This document shows positions 1-8,923 of a stretch of 64,000 bases of DNA, in pieces. Under the pieces are notes generated by a model. It was not told the DNA's origin and ran no database searches. It saw only the letters and a list, made by a program, of their open reading frames with translations. The stretch spans positions 62,001 to 126,000 of the forward strand of contig NZ_FRBI01000022.1 in the NCBI RefSeq assembly GCF_900142575.1. Reading direction: 5' to 3'. The stretch comes from Actinacidiphila paucisporea. GTDB lineage: Bacteria; Actinomycetota; Actinomycetes; Streptomycetales; Streptomycetaceae. The translations under genes and the position numbers were made by a program. The stretch's first letter is position 1. Each line of letters starts with the position of its first letter.

Positions 1-1
1 C

Positions 2-370
2 GCGAATCTCCCCTGGGTGGAGGGCGGTTACCGCGGCCCGCTGGTCACCGCGGGTGTGCACGTCCCCGGTTGCGGCCCCTGCTGGGAGTGCCAGCGCGCC
101 GGCGAGTCCGAGCGCCGCGACCTGCGCCTGCCCCCTGGCCAGGACGAGACCGCCGCCTCCCCCCGGATGCCCTGGAATCCGGCGAGCGCGGTCACCGCGA
201 CCCTGTCGGGCACCCTCGTCGCCCACGCCGCCCTGGCCCTGCTGACCGGCGTCCCGCCGATGCGCCCCGGCTTCCGCTACGGCATCAACCTGATGTCGCT
301 GGGCGACCCCGTCCTGCAACGCCACCCCCGCCGCCCCGGCTGCCCGGCCTGCGGCGACCCCGCCGCGTGA
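2..370 (+). CDS. ThiF/E1-like adenylyltransferase family protein, C-terminal fragment
   Basis: The reading frame is open from the window edge, so only the last 122 residues are visible and the nucleotide-binding half is missing. The fragment has a CWEC pair near its start and a CPAC pair at its end. Paired CxxC motifs of this kind bind the structural zinc of E1-like (ThiF/MoeB/HesA) enzymes, which adenylate C-terminal glycines or act on peptides. The stretch reading PLVTAGVHVPGCGPCWEC fits the usual E1-like segment just before the first zinc pair. It ends convergently with the M14 peptidase gene. The family assignment rests on this C-terminal signature alone, and substrate and pathway cannot be told. 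Confidence 0.6.
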   Translation, partial: ANLPWVEGGYRGPLVTAGVHVPGCGPCWECQRAGESERRDLRLPPGQDETAASPRMPWNPASAVTATLSGTLVAHAALALLTGVPPMRPGFRYGINLMSLGDPVLQRHPRRPGCPACGDPAA

Positions 371-439
371 GCGCGGGGGTCAAGGCAGCCGGTCCTGCAA
401 CGCCACCCGCGTGAGCGCGGGGGTCAAGGCAGCCGGTCC
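363..439. repeat. 44-bp tandem duplication at convergent gene ends
   Basis: A 33-base sequence beginning CCGCGTGAGCGCGG at 363 recurs exactly at 407, an offset of 44 bp. The unit contains the last codons of the M14 peptidase gene, so a second copy of its C-terminal coding sequence and stop lies just outside the gene. A 17-base stretch (GTCCTGCAACGCCACCC) at 311 also recurs at 392. This looks like a local replication-slippage duplication. Confidence 0.8.
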
Positions 440-1725
440 ACGGCCGCGAGCACCGTCCTGGCCTGGAGTTCGACCTGGTCGAAGACCGGCACCCAGCGGG
501 CGTCGAGCGTCGTGACCAGCTCGCGCGCGCCCGCGTCGAGGCGGCGTTCGAGCCGGCCGCTCAGGCGGCCGGGTTCCGCGGCCGGGTCCGGATCGCCGAG
601 GGGCTGCTCGTCCAGCAGCCGCAGCAGCATTCCGGCGGCGCGCAGCGGGATGCGGCGGGAGGCGATGTCGAGGGCGGCGACGTGCGCCACCGTCAGCGGC
701 ACCGGCGGGTCCGCCGCGAGAGTGTCGTAGTCCGCGGCGAGCGCGGCGAAGGCGCCGACCGCGTGCTCCACCCCGCGCAGCAGCAGCGCGGTGCTGCCGG
801 CCGGCGGCCCCGCGGAGCCGATGACCGGCAGGGCCCGGTCCAGGGTCGCGGTGAGGGCGGCGCCGTCCTTGCGGAGCCTGGCGGCCATCACGGCGACCGC
901 GTGCGACGGTTCGGGGTGCGGGGTGGGGTCGGCGACCCGGCGGGTGGCCCACATGGGGACCTCGACCAGTGCGGTGAGCCCGCCGTGCCGGTGCGGGCGC
1001 GTCCAGGTCGAGCCGTTGACGTTCTCCGGCTCGCTGGCGAAACGGTCCCGGTGGCCGCCGGGCGGCAGCACGTACACCCCGGGCCCCGAGCCCTGCCAGA
1101 ACAGCGCGTCGTAGGTGCCGACCTGCACGGGGATGTCGAGTTCCGCGGCGAACTTCCCGAACGGCTCGGCCAGGCCCGGGATGTCGGCGGTCAGCTGCAC
1201 CCAGCTGCCGCCGACGTCCGTACCGTGCAGGGTGCACTGCAGGATCGGCCGCAGCTCGTCGATGACGGCCAGCAGCGCGTAGGTCTCGGGGAGTTCGTCG
1301 CCCGCGGCGCGGAAGGAGCCCGCCCACTCGGGCTGTTCGCTGACCGCCGGGCGGTAGGTGTGCCGGAAGTGGACGGCGGGCGGCCGCGGCCCGGCCGGGC
1401 CCGTCTCGTTGAGCACGGTGCCGTCCGGGTCGAGGCACAGCAGGAAGTCCCACGTCAGGTCGGCGTCGGCCATCCGGTCGCGGTCGGCGACCGCCTGCTC
1501 GGCCAGCCACAGCACGGTGCCGCCGCCGGCCTGCTCGTCCGGGTGCGGACCGGCGACCACCAGCACGTGCCGCCTGCCGTGCCCGACCGACAGCAGCCAC
1601 AGCGGCCGCCCGGTCCTGGACTCCCCGGCCAGCCGCATCCGGCACAGGTCCGGGTGCCGCGCGCTGAGCAGGCGGGCCGCCGCCGCGACACCGGACACGG
1701 TCGGATACGCGTCTGGCCCGCGCAT
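424..1725 (-). CDS. M14 family zinc carboxypeptidase
   Basis: The 433-residue product carries the M14 metallo-carboxypeptidase signature: GPHPDEQ places zinc ligands at His61 and Glu64, His167 (TLHGTD) is the likely third ligand, and Glu255 in ALVEVPMW is in the position of the catalytic glutamate. Such enzymes hydrolyse C-terminal peptide bonds. No signal peptide is visible, so it is probably cytoplasmic. The start was chosen at 1725 because a GAGGAGG ribosome site lies about 7 bases upstream; an in-frame ATG 29 codons earlier has no such site. It is convergent with the ThiF-like gene. The peptide substrate is unknown. Confidence 0.8.
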   Translation of the reverse strand: MRGPDAYPTVSGVAAAARLLSARHPDLCRMRLAGESRTGRPLWLLSVGHGRRHVLVVAGPHPDEQAGGGTVLWLAEQAVADRDRMADADLTWDFLLCLDPDGTVLNETGPAGPRPPAVHFRHTYRPAVSEQPEWAGSFRAAGDELPETYALLAVIDELRPILQCTLHGTDVGGSWVQLTADIPGLAEPFGKFAAELDIPVQVGTYDALFWQGSGPGVYVLPPGGHRDRFASEPENVNGSTWTRPHRHGGLTALVEVPMWATRRVADPTPHPEPSHAVAVMAARLRKDGAALTATLDRALPVIGSAGPPAGSTALLLRGVEHAVGAFAALAADYDTLAADPPVPLTVAHVAALDIASRRIPLRAAGMLLRLLDEQPLGDPDPAAEPGRLSGRLERRLDAGARELVTTLDARWVPVFDQVELQARTVLAAVDRLP

Positions 1726-1871
1726 GGCGGCTCCTCCTCGGCTGGGCGGCTGCTGGCTGCTCGACTGCTCAACACTGCGGGGTGGTGCCGTTCCGATTCC
1801 GTTTCCGCGCACGGGAGTTGACGGTGCGCCCTCGCGGGGACCGCGAGCGCGCCCTGCTCAGACTCTGCGGG

Positions 1872-2600
1872 TCACTGCCGGGTGTCAAGGGCGCCCCGGC
1901 CCGCCCCGGCCGCCCGGGACCGCGCGATGTCGGGCCCGCGGTACATCCGCTCGGGGATGCGCGCGAGCGTCGACTCGTGGACCCGCGGGCCGAGTCCGTA
2001 CAGCTGCTGGAAGCTCATGATCAGCGGACGCCAGCGGTCCGGATCGATGCGGTCGGTGCTGCCCGGCAGCCGGATGGCGTCGTGCACCAGCACGCGCTGG
2101 ACGCGCACCTCGAAGACGATGATGCCGCCGCGCTGCTCGGGGTCGTCCTCGGCCAGCGGGTGCGTCGCCTCCACGACGGCCTCCATCGCCACCGGGCACT
2201 GCGCGGCGCGCGGCGGCCGCACCGTCTGCGACGCCACCGGCGTGAGCCCGGCCCGCCCGAACTTGTCGCCCTCGTGGCGGTAACCGCGCTCCGCCTTCCC
2301 CGCGGGCACCGGATCGCGCCCGGTGGTCAGCGCCAGCCGGTCCACCGCCGCGGCCAGCCCGTCGTCGGGCAGGTTCAGCACGCACTCGCGGTCCCGCAGC
2401 AGATTGCGCGCCGTCTGCGACCGCGCCCCCAGCCCGAGCATGCACCGCCAGCCGAGCCAGAAGGCCGACGACATCGGCGCGAGATTCGCCGTCACGCCGT
2501 CCTCGTCGAGGGTCGAGAGCAGCACGACGGGCGTGCCGAAGTAGAGGATGCCGGGCTCGATACGGGTGTGGTCGACCGTGATGGTGTCGTGTGAGGTCAT
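1872..2600 (-). CDS. Flavin reductase-like (FMN-binding split barrel) protein
   Basis: A 242-residue protein whose N-terminal part (GTPVVLLSTLDEDGVTANLAPMSS) matches the flavin reductase-like domain fold, where a Thr/Ser-rich loop binds FMN phosphate. Members reduce flavin with NAD(P)H or act as flavin-dependent oxidoreductases. The hydrophobic core and LNLPDD segment are in the expected order. It stands alone between the M14 peptidase and a LysR regulator and shares their strand. A GGTGGAGG sequence is immediately before the ATG, unusually close, so a slightly downstream start is possible. No substrate can be named. Confidence 0.7.
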   Translation of the reverse strand: MTSHDTITVDHTRIEPGILYFGTPVVLLSTLDEDGVTANLAPMSSAFWLGWRCMLGLGARSQTARNLLRDRECVLNLPDDGLAAAVDRLALTTGRDPVPAGKAERGYRHEGDKFGRAGLTPVASQTVRPPRAAQCPVAMEAVVEATHPLAEDDPEQRGGIIVFEVRVQRVLVHDAIRLPGSTDRIDPDRWRPLIMSFQQLYGLGPRVHESTLARIPERMYRGPDIARSRAAGAGRGALDTRQ

Positions 2601-2666
2601 GCCTCCACCCTGCCCCGCGGGCCGGCCCGCGGCTGGCGGTTTTCGGACGGCGTGATCATCCGTTCG

Positions 2667-3593
2667 CTACGCCCATGCCGGCGTCCAGCTGCCGGCGGCG
2701 GACACGGCGTGGCGCCCCGAACGCAGATGGTCGCGCAGGACCGCCAATGCCGGGTGCGGATTGCCGCGGTGCCACAGCAGCGAGTGCGGGTAGACCGGCG
2801 CCGGATCCCGTACGGCGATACGCCGCAGGCCGTGGTCGGCCGGCCACACCAGGCGGGTCTGCTCGCCGACGAAGGTCGCCAGCGACCCGGACCCTGCGAG
2901 GGTGTCGAGCAGCGGCTCGGTGCCGAAGTCGGGGCCGGTGACCTCGATGGTGAGTCCGAAGGCGGCCGCCAGGTCGTCGTAGTAGGCGGCCCACTCCGTA
3001 CCCGCGACGATCCCCGGCATCCAGATCCGCTGCCCGGCGAGCTGGGCGGGGGTGACCGCGCGGGCGGCGGCCAGCGGGTGGCCGGGGCCGGTCAGGAGCT
3101 GGAGGGGTTCGTCGAAGGCCCGGACCGCCCTGATGTCGTCCGGGAGCTGCCGGCCCGGCATGGTGACGGCCCGGAAGGACGCGTCGATCGTGCCCGACCG
3201 GATGGCGTCGACGGCCGCGTCCGCGTCGAAGAGCGTGACGACGTCGAGTTCCACCTCCGGGTGGGCCTTGCGGAAGTCGCCCAGCAGGCCGGCCGGGGCC
3301 AGCCGCCGCCCGATCACGTCGACCCGCAGCGCTCGGCGCCCCGGTCGCACCGACCCGACCGCCCGCGCCGCGGACCGCAGCAGGTCACGGGCGTGCGGCA
3401 GGAACGCCTGCCCGTCGACGGTGAGCCTCGCCCCCCGGGCGGTACGGGTGAACAGCCGCACGCCCAGCGCCTTCTCCAGTGCGGCGATGCGCTTGGAGAC
3501 CGCCTGCTGGGTCACCGACAGCTCGGCGGCCGCGTCCTGGAAGCGGCCCGCCTCCGCGGCGGCCACGAAGGTGCGCACGGCTTCGAGATCCAC
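2667..3593 (-). CDS. LysR family transcriptional regulator
   Basis: The 308-residue product begins with a classical LysR winged helix-turn-helix (residues about 1-60; LSVTQQAVSKRIAALEKALG) followed by a periplasmic-binding-protein-like effector domain. The GTG at 3593 is preferred because it gives the usual family N-terminus (VDLEAVRTFV); an upstream GTG at 3620 would add nine residues. Neither start has a convincing ribosome site. The gene is divergent from an MFS transporter with a 125-bp gap, the common arrangement in which the LysR protein controls its neighbour. The effector is unknown. Confidence 0.85.
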   Translation of the reverse strand: MDLEAVRTFVAAAEAGRFQDAAAELSVTQQAVSKRIAALEKALGVRLFTRTARGARLTVDGQAFLPHARDLLRSAARAVGSVRPGRRALRVDVIGRRLAPAGLLGDFRKAHPEVELDVVTLFDADAAVDAIRSGTIDASFRAVTMPGRQLPDDIRAVRAFDEPLQLLTGPGHPLAAARAVTPAQLAGQRIWMPGIVAGTEWAAYYDDLAAAFGLTIEVTGPDFGTEPLLDTLAGSGSLATFVGEQTRLVWPADHGLRRIAVRDPAPVYPHSLLWHRGNPHPALAVLRDHLRSGRHAVSAAGSWTPAWA

Positions 3594-3718
3594 GCCGGCA
3601 GCGTATCCGCCTGCCCGCACAACCGCCGGTTGTGGCCCGGCGGCCGATCGGTTGCTTGCTCGCCGCGTACGCCAGTCGGTTGGATGCCGGAGGTCGGTCG
3701 ACGGGGAGAGCGGTGGGT

Positions 3719-4993
3719 ATGGCGGGCAGGCGGGCGCTGGGGCGGCGGTTCGGATGGCTGTGGGCGGCCTACGCGGTCAGCGCGTACGGCACGGGGTTCG
3801 GCTTCGGCGCCTTCCCGCTGATCGCGGTCCTGGTGCTGCACTCCGGGCCCGCCCAGGTCGCGGCGCTGGCCGCCGCGGGACGGGCGGTGGGGGCGCTGCT
3901 GGCCGTACCCCTGGGCCCATGGGTGGAATTCCGCCGCAAACGGCCGGTCATGGTGGCGACGGACCTCACCCGCTGCGCGGCACTGGCCACCGTCCCCGCC
4001 GCCTACGCCCTCGGGCTCCTCACCTTCGCCCAGCTCCTCGCCGTCTCCGTCGTCGTCGCGGCCTGCGACATCGCCTTCAAGGCGGCCAGCGGCGCCCACC
4101 TCAAGGCGCTCGTCGCGCCGGCGGACCTGCTCGTCGCGAACAGCAGGTTCGAGTCCACGACCTGGACCGCGACCGTCGTCGGCCCGCCGCTGGGCGGCGC
4201 CGCGATCGGGCTGCTCGGCCCGGTCACCACGATCGCCGCCGACGCGGCCAGCTACCTGCTCTCCGCGCTGGGCATCCGCGCCATCGGCGGCACCGAGCCG
4301 CGCCCCGCCAGGGCCGCGGCCACCCGGCTGCGGGCGGCCGACCTCCTCGACGGATGGCGCCACATCCTCGGCCACCCGGTGCTGCGCCCCCTCTTCTTCA
4401 ACGTCGTCGCCGTCAACGGCCTGATCATGGCCGCCGAGCCGCTGCTCGCCGTCCTCCTCCTCGGCCACCTCGGCTTCGCGCCCTGGCAGTACGGCCTCGC
4501 CTTCGCGGCCCCCTGCGTCGGCGGCCTCCTCGGCTCCCGCCTCGCCCACCGCCTCGTCGCCCGCCACGGCCCCGCCAAGGTCCTGCGCACCGCCGGAACG
4601 CTCCGCGCCGTCTGGCCCCTCGGCCTCGCCTTCGCCATGCCGGGCGTGCCGGGCATCGCGCTGATCATCACCGTCCAACTCGGCCTGGTGACCTGCATCG
4701 GCGTCTTCAACCCGGTCCTGGCCACCTACCGCCTCACCCACACGGCACCCTCGCGGGTGGCCCGCACCCTGTCGGCGTGGTCCGTCAGCACCAGCGCGGG
4801 CATCGCCGTCGCGACGGCCCTCTGGGGAGTGCTCGGCGCCCTCACGACCCCCCGCACCGCCATCGCCCTGTCCGGCGCACTCCTCCTGACCACCCCCTTC
4901 CTCCTCCCCCGCCCCACCACCCCCACCCCCTCACCCCCGCCCGCACACCTGAGCCCCGAAGAGGACCTGTCACCCACCTCCCCGCGCTCCTGA
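3719..4993 (+). CDS. MFS transporter, drug-efflux-like
   Basis: A 424-residue polytopic membrane protein with about 12 hydrophobic segments. The first is WLWAAYAVSAYGTGFGFGAF, and the loop GPWVEFRRKRPVMVATD is the conserved MFS loop 2-3. The C-terminus is a proline/threonine-rich tail. It is likely a proton-coupled exporter; substrate unknown. GGGGAGAG lies ten bases before the ATG at 3719, while a GTG six bases earlier is an alternative start. It is divergent from the LysR gene, which probably regulates it. Confidence 0.8.
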   Translation: MAGRRALGRRFGWLWAAYAVSAYGTGFGFGAFPLIAVLVLHSGPAQVAALAAAGRAVGALLAVPLGPWVEFRRKRPVMVATDLTRCAALATVPAAYALGLLTFAQLLAVSVVVAACDIAFKAASGAHLKALVAPADLLVANSRFESTTWTATVVGPPLGGAAIGLLGPVTTIAADAASYLLSALGIRAIGGTEPRPARAAATRLRAADLLDGWRHILGHPVLRPLFFNVVAVNGLIMAAEPLLAVLLLGHLGFAPWQYGLAFAAPCVGGLLGSRLAHRLVARHGPAKVLRTAGTLRAVWPLGLAFAMPGVPGIALIITVQLGLVTCIGVFNPVLATYRLTHTAPSRVARTLSAWSVSTSAGIAVATALWGVLGALTTPRTAIALSGALLLTTPFLLPRPTTPTPSPPPAHLSPEEDLSPTSPRS

Positions 4994-5113
4994 GGGGGGC
5001 CGACGCGGGCCGTAAGGGAGCGCGACCGGCGGGCGGGCTGCGGGCCCGACCGGGTGCGCCGTAGTGTCGCGGGCGTCCGCACCGACACCCGGCCGTAGGC
5101 GGCGAAGTCCCCG

Positions 5114-5734
5114 ATGGTGAGCCCGGCCCCTCCGCTCCACCCACCCCGCCAGGGCCGAGTTCGCGGGTACGTCGTGGTGTCGGGCCTGCCGGGCAGCGGG
5201 AAGAGCACGCTTGCCCGCGGCTTGGCCGCGCGGCTCGGGCTGGCGGTGATCGACAAGGACGTGCTCCTGGAGTCGCTGTACGACTCCCTCGGCGTCCGGC
5301 CCGAGCCCTGGCGCCACCGCCTCAGCCGGGCGGCCGACGACCTCCTCTACGCGCAGGCCGCGCTGGCACCCGGCGCGGTGCTGGACAACTGGTGGCACCC
5401 GGACACCGCCCCAGCCCCGCTGCACCGCCTCCGCGGGCCGCACGGCCGGTTGGTGCAGGTCCACTGCGACTGCGACGTCGCCGTGGCCGCCGCCCGCTTC
5501 CAGGCCCGCCGCCGCCACCCGGGGCATCTCGACCCGGTGCACACCCCTGAGCAGGTCGCGGAACGCGTCGCCGCCGTACGGGCGTCGTACCGCGGGCCCC
5601 TCGACCTCGACGTCCCCCTGCTGCGGGTGGACACCGGCGGCGGTGGCGCCCCGGTGGACGTCGAGGCGCTCGCCGCCCGGGTGGGCGGCCTGCTCGGGGC
5701 AGGCGTTCGGCCAGAGAGTCCTCCCGCGCCCTGA
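5114..5734 (+). CDS. P-loop ATPase/kinase of the AAA_33 type
   Basis: The 206-residue protein has a Walker A motif GLPGSGKST at residues 24-32, followed by the pattern of small-molecule or zeta-toxin-like kinases (VIDKDVLLESLYD, then VLDNWW). Such proteins phosphorylate small substrates using ATP. No antitoxin-like neighbour is present, so a housekeeping or resistance role is as likely as a toxin role. It stands alone between the MFS transporter and the ECF sigma gene. The ribosome site at the chosen ATG is weak, and the first 15 or so residues are proline-rich, so the true start may lie slightly downstream. Confidence 0.65.
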   Translation: MVSPAPPLHPPRQGRVRGYVVVSGLPGSGKSTLARGLAARLGLAVIDKDVLLESLYDSLGVRPEPWRHRLSRAADDLLYAQAALAPGAVLDNWWHPDTAPAPLHRLRGPHGRLVQVHCDCDVAVAAARFQARRRHPGHLDPVHTPEQVAERVAAVRASYRGPLDLDVPLLRVDTGGGGAPVDVEALAARVGGLLGAGVRPESPPAP

Positions 5735-5828
5735 CGACGGGGGTGAGGCGGCGTACGGCTCTCCTGTGCGGTCGCTCGTCGGGAGCGGGCTATTTTGGTG
5801 GCCCGCGGCGGAAGAGGAAACCGGACCG

Positions 5829-6704
5829 ATGGACGACGAAGCGGTGCTGGCCCGGCGTTTCGAGGAGCAGCGGCCGCGCCTGCGGTCGGTCGCCTACCGC
5901 ATGCTCGGGTCGGCCGCCGAGGCGGACGACGCGGTGCAGGAGGCGTGGCTGCGGCTGAGTCGTAGCGACGTCGGCGGGATCGAGAGCCTGCCCGCGTGGC
6001 TGACGACCGTGGTGGCCCGGCTGTGCCTGAGCGCGCTCAGGACCCGCGGCACCCGCGGTGAGGTCCCGCTGGACGGGGCGCTGCCGGAAGCCGGCGAGGA
6101 GGCCGGCGCCGACCCCGAACGGGAGGCGGTGCTCGCCGAGTCGGTGGGCCTGGCGATGCTGGTGGTGCTCGACACCCTCGCCCCCGCCGAGCGGGTCGCC
6201 TTCGTGCTGCACGACATGTTCGCGGTGCCCTTCGACGAGATCGCGCGGATGACCGAGCGCACCCCGGCGGCCGCCCGCCAGCTCGCCAGCCGCGCCCGGC
6301 GCCGGGTCAGGGGCGCCTCCCCCGCCCCGGACGACGCCGAGCGCGACGAGCAGCGCCGCCTGGTGGCGGCCTTCCTCGCCGCCTCGCGCGACGGCGACCT
6401 CGACGCTCTGGTCGCGGTCCTCGACCCGGACGTCGTCCTGCACGCCGACCGCGCGGCCGGCCCCACCCCGGAGTCCGTCGACGTCCGCGGCCGCCTGCGG
6501 GTGGCGCACGGTGCGTCGGCCGCCGCGGCCCGCGTCGCCTTCACCGAACCGGCGCTGGTCGACGGCTCGGTCGGCCTGGTCATGGCCCCCGCGGGCCGGC
6601 TCCGCCTGGTGCTGGCGTTCACCTTCGCCGACGGCGTGATCAGCGGCATCGACGTCGTCGCCGACCCGGAGCGGCTGCGCGGCGTACGGATCGAGGTGCT
6701 GTAG
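5829..6704 (+). CDS. ECF sigma factor with SnoaL-like C-terminal domain (SigJ/ECF41 type)
   Basis: The 291-residue protein contains region 2 (FEEQRPRLRSVAYRMLGSAAEADDAVQEAWLRL, residues about 10-45) and region 4 (residues about 110-160; PFDEIARMTERTPAAARQLASRAR). A roughly 115-residue C-terminal NTF2/SnoaL-like extension follows. That extension is typical of ECF41/SigJ-type factors, in which it modulates sigma activity in place of a membrane anti-sigma factor. The start at 5829 gives the canonical N-terminus. No anti-sigma gene is adjacent, and the partner carboxymuconolactone/reductase gene often beside ECF41 genes is not seen. Confidence 0.85.
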   Translation: MDDEAVLARRFEEQRPRLRSVAYRMLGSAAEADDAVQEAWLRLSRSDVGGIESLPAWLTTVVARLCLSALRTRGTRGEVPLDGALPEAGEEAGADPEREAVLAESVGLAMLVVLDTLAPAERVAFVLHDMFAVPFDEIARMTERTPAAARQLASRARRRVRGASPAPDDAERDEQRRLVAAFLAASRDGDLDALVAVLDPDVVLHADRAAGPTPESVDVRGRLRVAHGASAAAARVAFTEPALVDGSVGLVMAPAGRLRLVLAFTFADGVISGIDVVADPERLRGVRIEVL

Positions 6705-6758
6705 GCGCGGGCACGGAAATCGGTTGCGGGTGCCGGGAGCGGTGGCGACCATTCCCGG

Positions 6759-7676
6759 ATGACCATGGACGCTTCGCAGGGCGGCGACGGCCGCGCGGGC
6801 ATCGACGCGGCACTGGTGCGGCGGCTGATCGCGGCTCAGTTCCCGCAGTGGCGTGACCTGCCGATACGGCCCGTCCCGGTCGACGGGTGGGACAACCGCA
6901 CCTACCGGCTGGGCGACGACATGACCGTACGGCTGCCCACCGCGGCCGGCTACGTGCCCGCGGTGGAGAAGGAGAACACCTGGCTGCCGCGGCTCGCCCC
7001 GCACCTGCCGGTCCCCGTACCGCCGGTGCTGGCCCTGGGCAGACCGGGCGAGGGCTACCCCCACCCGTGGTCGGTACGCGGCTGGCTCGACGGCGAGACC
7101 GCGACGGCGCCCGACCGCATCGCCGACCTCAGCGCCTTCGCGGTCGACCTCGGCCGCTTCGTCCTGGCCCTCCAGGCCGTGGACCCCGCGGGCGGCCCCG
7201 GAGCCGGCGCCCACAGCTTCCACCGCGGCACGCCGCCCGCCTACTACGACGCCGAGACCCGCGCGGCGCTGGCCGCGGTCGGCGACCTGGTCGACACGGA
7301 GAGGGCCGCGGCGGTCTGGGACGCGGCCCTCTCCGCCGACTTCGCCGGGCCCCCGGTCTGGTTCCACGGCGACCTGGCCGGCGGCAACCTCCTGGTCAGC
7401 GGCGGCCGCCTCTGCGCGGTCCTCGACTTCGGCACCTCGGGCACCGGCGACCCCGCCTGCGACCTCGTCATCGCCTGGACCCTCTTCTCCGCCGACAGCC
7501 GCGCCGCCTTCCGCCGCACGGTCGGCCAGAACCCGGCCACCTGGGCGAGGGCCCGCGGCTGGGCCCTGTGGAAGGCCCTGATCAGCGTCGTCCGGTTCCG
7601 CACCGCGAACCCGCCCCTGGCAGCGGAACACGCCCGCGTGATCGGCGAAGTGCTGGACGACGCGGCGCAGCGGTAG
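6759..7676 (+). CDS. Aminoglycoside phosphotransferase-family protein
   Basis: A 305-residue protein with the APH/choline-kinase catalytic signature: HGDLAGGN at residues 203-210 (catalytic Asp205) followed by LDFG, the metal-binding segment. The N-terminal part (GWDNRTYRLGDDMTVRLP) resembles the ATP-binding lobe. The family phosphorylates hydroxyl groups of antibiotics or metabolites, and resistance cannot be assumed. Two ATGs, at 6759 and 6765, are possible starts. It lies 54 bp after the sigma gene on the same strand and might be co-transcribed. Confidence 0.8.
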   Translation: MTMDASQGGDGRAGIDAALVRRLIAAQFPQWRDLPIRPVPVDGWDNRTYRLGDDMTVRLPTAAGYVPAVEKENTWLPRLAPHLPVPVPPVLALGRPGEGYPHPWSVRGWLDGETATAPDRIADLSAFAVDLGRFVLALQAVDPAGGPGAGAHSFHRGTPPAYYDAETRAALAAVGDLVDTERAAAVWDAALSADFAGPPVWFHGDLAGGNLLVSGGRLCAVLDFGTSGTGDPACDLVIAWTLFSADSRAAFRRTVGQNPATWARARGWALWKALISVVRFRTANPPLAAEHARVIGEVLDDAAQR

Positions 7677-7708
7677 GCCCGCCACAAGGTTCGCGACTCC
7701 CGAGCCCG

Positions 7709-8698
7709 TCACCGCGCCCCGGACGGAGTGGCGAGCACATCCCCCAACTCCGTGCGCCGGTAGCGCACTTCGTATCCGTGCCGGCTCGCCACCACGAGCC
7801 CCGTGTCCCGCAGCACGGTCAGGTGCTGCGACACGGTGGCCGGCGCGAGCCCGTACCGGTGGGCGAGCCACCCCGTGGCGGCGGGTTCGGTGAGGCCGGT
7901 CAGCAGCCGGGCCCGGGTGCGTCCGATGAGCCGGGCCAGCGCCCCGCCGTCACCACCCGCCCCCGCCTGCCACAGGTTGCCGACGCCCCGCGCCGGATAG
8001 ATCAGCGTCGGCTGCCAGGGCGGGTCGAGCACGATCACCACCTGGTCCCACTTGAAGGCGCTCGGCATGAGCACCAGCCCTTCCCCGGACAGGTCGCGGT
8101 GGTCCGCGCCGCCGTGCTCCCGGGTGAGGACGCCGTCGTGCCAGCGCACCGACGGGTGCAGTTCGGCGAAGAGCCGGTCGAGGCCGCCCTCGGCCAGCCG
8201 CCGCGCCTGGAAGGCGATGTCCGCTTCGAGCAGCGACCTGGTCCGCGCCCAGTACGGCTCGACCAGCGCTTCCCACGCGGCGGCGACCAGGTCGGCGAGC
8301 AGCCGGACGACGTCAGCGGGATCGCCGTCGAGCAGTAGCCGGCCGGTGGCGCCGCGGGCGGCGCCCGGGGTGTCCGCGAGGGAGCGGGCGATCTCGGCGC
8401 GGGCCTGCGAGGGCGGCGTCGTGGCGATGCGCGCGAGGTCGTCGGAGAAGGAGTCGACCGGGCGGTCGGGGGGCGGGGAGAGGAAGTCGGGGGTGTAGCC
8501 GCGGCGGGGCTGGAGCAGGGTGAGCGGCCGCAGGTCGAGCCCGCGCGCGGCCTCGCCGACGTCGGCGAGCCAGCGCCGGTGGTGGCCGGGCGGCTGCGGG
8601 CCGGTCGCGACACGGACGGCGGCGAGCGTCTCGAAGGCCGGGGAGTAGGCGAAACGGCAGCGCAGCAGGTCGGCGGCGCCGAAGCGGAGGGTGGTGAT
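7709..8698 (-). CDS. ArsR-like winged-helix regulator with N-terminal DUF5937-like domain, apparent ATC start
   Basis: The C-terminal 90 residues hold an ArsR-type winged helix (LAHRYGLAPATVSQHLTVLRDTGLV). In the same frame the reading frame stays open upstream and encodes about 180 residues beginning TTLRFGAADLLRCRFAYSP, a typical N-terminus for this family of roughly 330 residues. The first in-frame ATG is only at 8149 and would remove the whole N-terminal domain. At the natural N-terminus the codon is ATC (8698-8696), placed 7 bases after a GGAGG ribosome site (8710-8706). An ATC start is therefore proposed, giving 329 residues. An upstream CTG near 8767 lacks this support. The regulatory target is unknown. 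Confidence 0.7.
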   Translation of the reverse strand: MTTLRFGAADLLRCRFAYSPAFETLAAVRVATGPQPPGHHRRWLADVGEAARGLDLRPLTLLQPRRGYTPDFLSPPPDRPVDSFSDDLARIATTPPSQARAEIARSLADTPGAARGATGRLLLDGDPADVVRLLADLVAAAWEALVEPYWARTRSLLEADIAFQARRLAEGGLDRLFAELHPSVRWHDGVLTREHGGADHRDLSGEGLVLMPSAFKWDQVVIVLDPPWQPTLIYPARGVGNLWQAGAGGDGGALARLIGRTRARLLTGLTEPAATGWLAHRYGLAPATVSQHLTVLRDTGLVVASRHGYEVRYRRTELGDVLATPSGAR

Positions 8699-8923
8699 GG
8701 CGGGACCTCCTGGGCGGGGACGTCCGGATCGGGCGGTGAGGTGGCCGGAGGTGGCGGCGGGCGGCAGGGGCGGCGGCGCGGACGGGCGCGGCGGATTTAC
8801 CGTACACGTACTGATTCGGCGAGGACCGAATCAGTGGTGCGCTCCGCGGGCGTCCTCGCACGATGGCGGGGTCCCCGGAGGACCGGCGGGCATCGGATGA
8901 GCACAGCCAGGAGTGTGGACGCC

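Noticed and set aside
5114-5734. Zeta-toxin-like kinase of a toxin-antitoxin pair
   Set aside because: P-loop and length are compatible, but there is no epsilon-like antitoxin gene next to it.
6759-7676. Aminoglycoside resistance gene
   Set aside because: The APH-like fold is also used by many metabolic kinases, and the surroundings contain no resistance or biosynthetic context. Only the family name is supported.
5790-7871. 693-residue antisense frame across the sigma factor and APH genes
   Set aside because: Shadow of GC-biased codons on the opposite strand; no start site or domain, and both sense genes have clear motifs.
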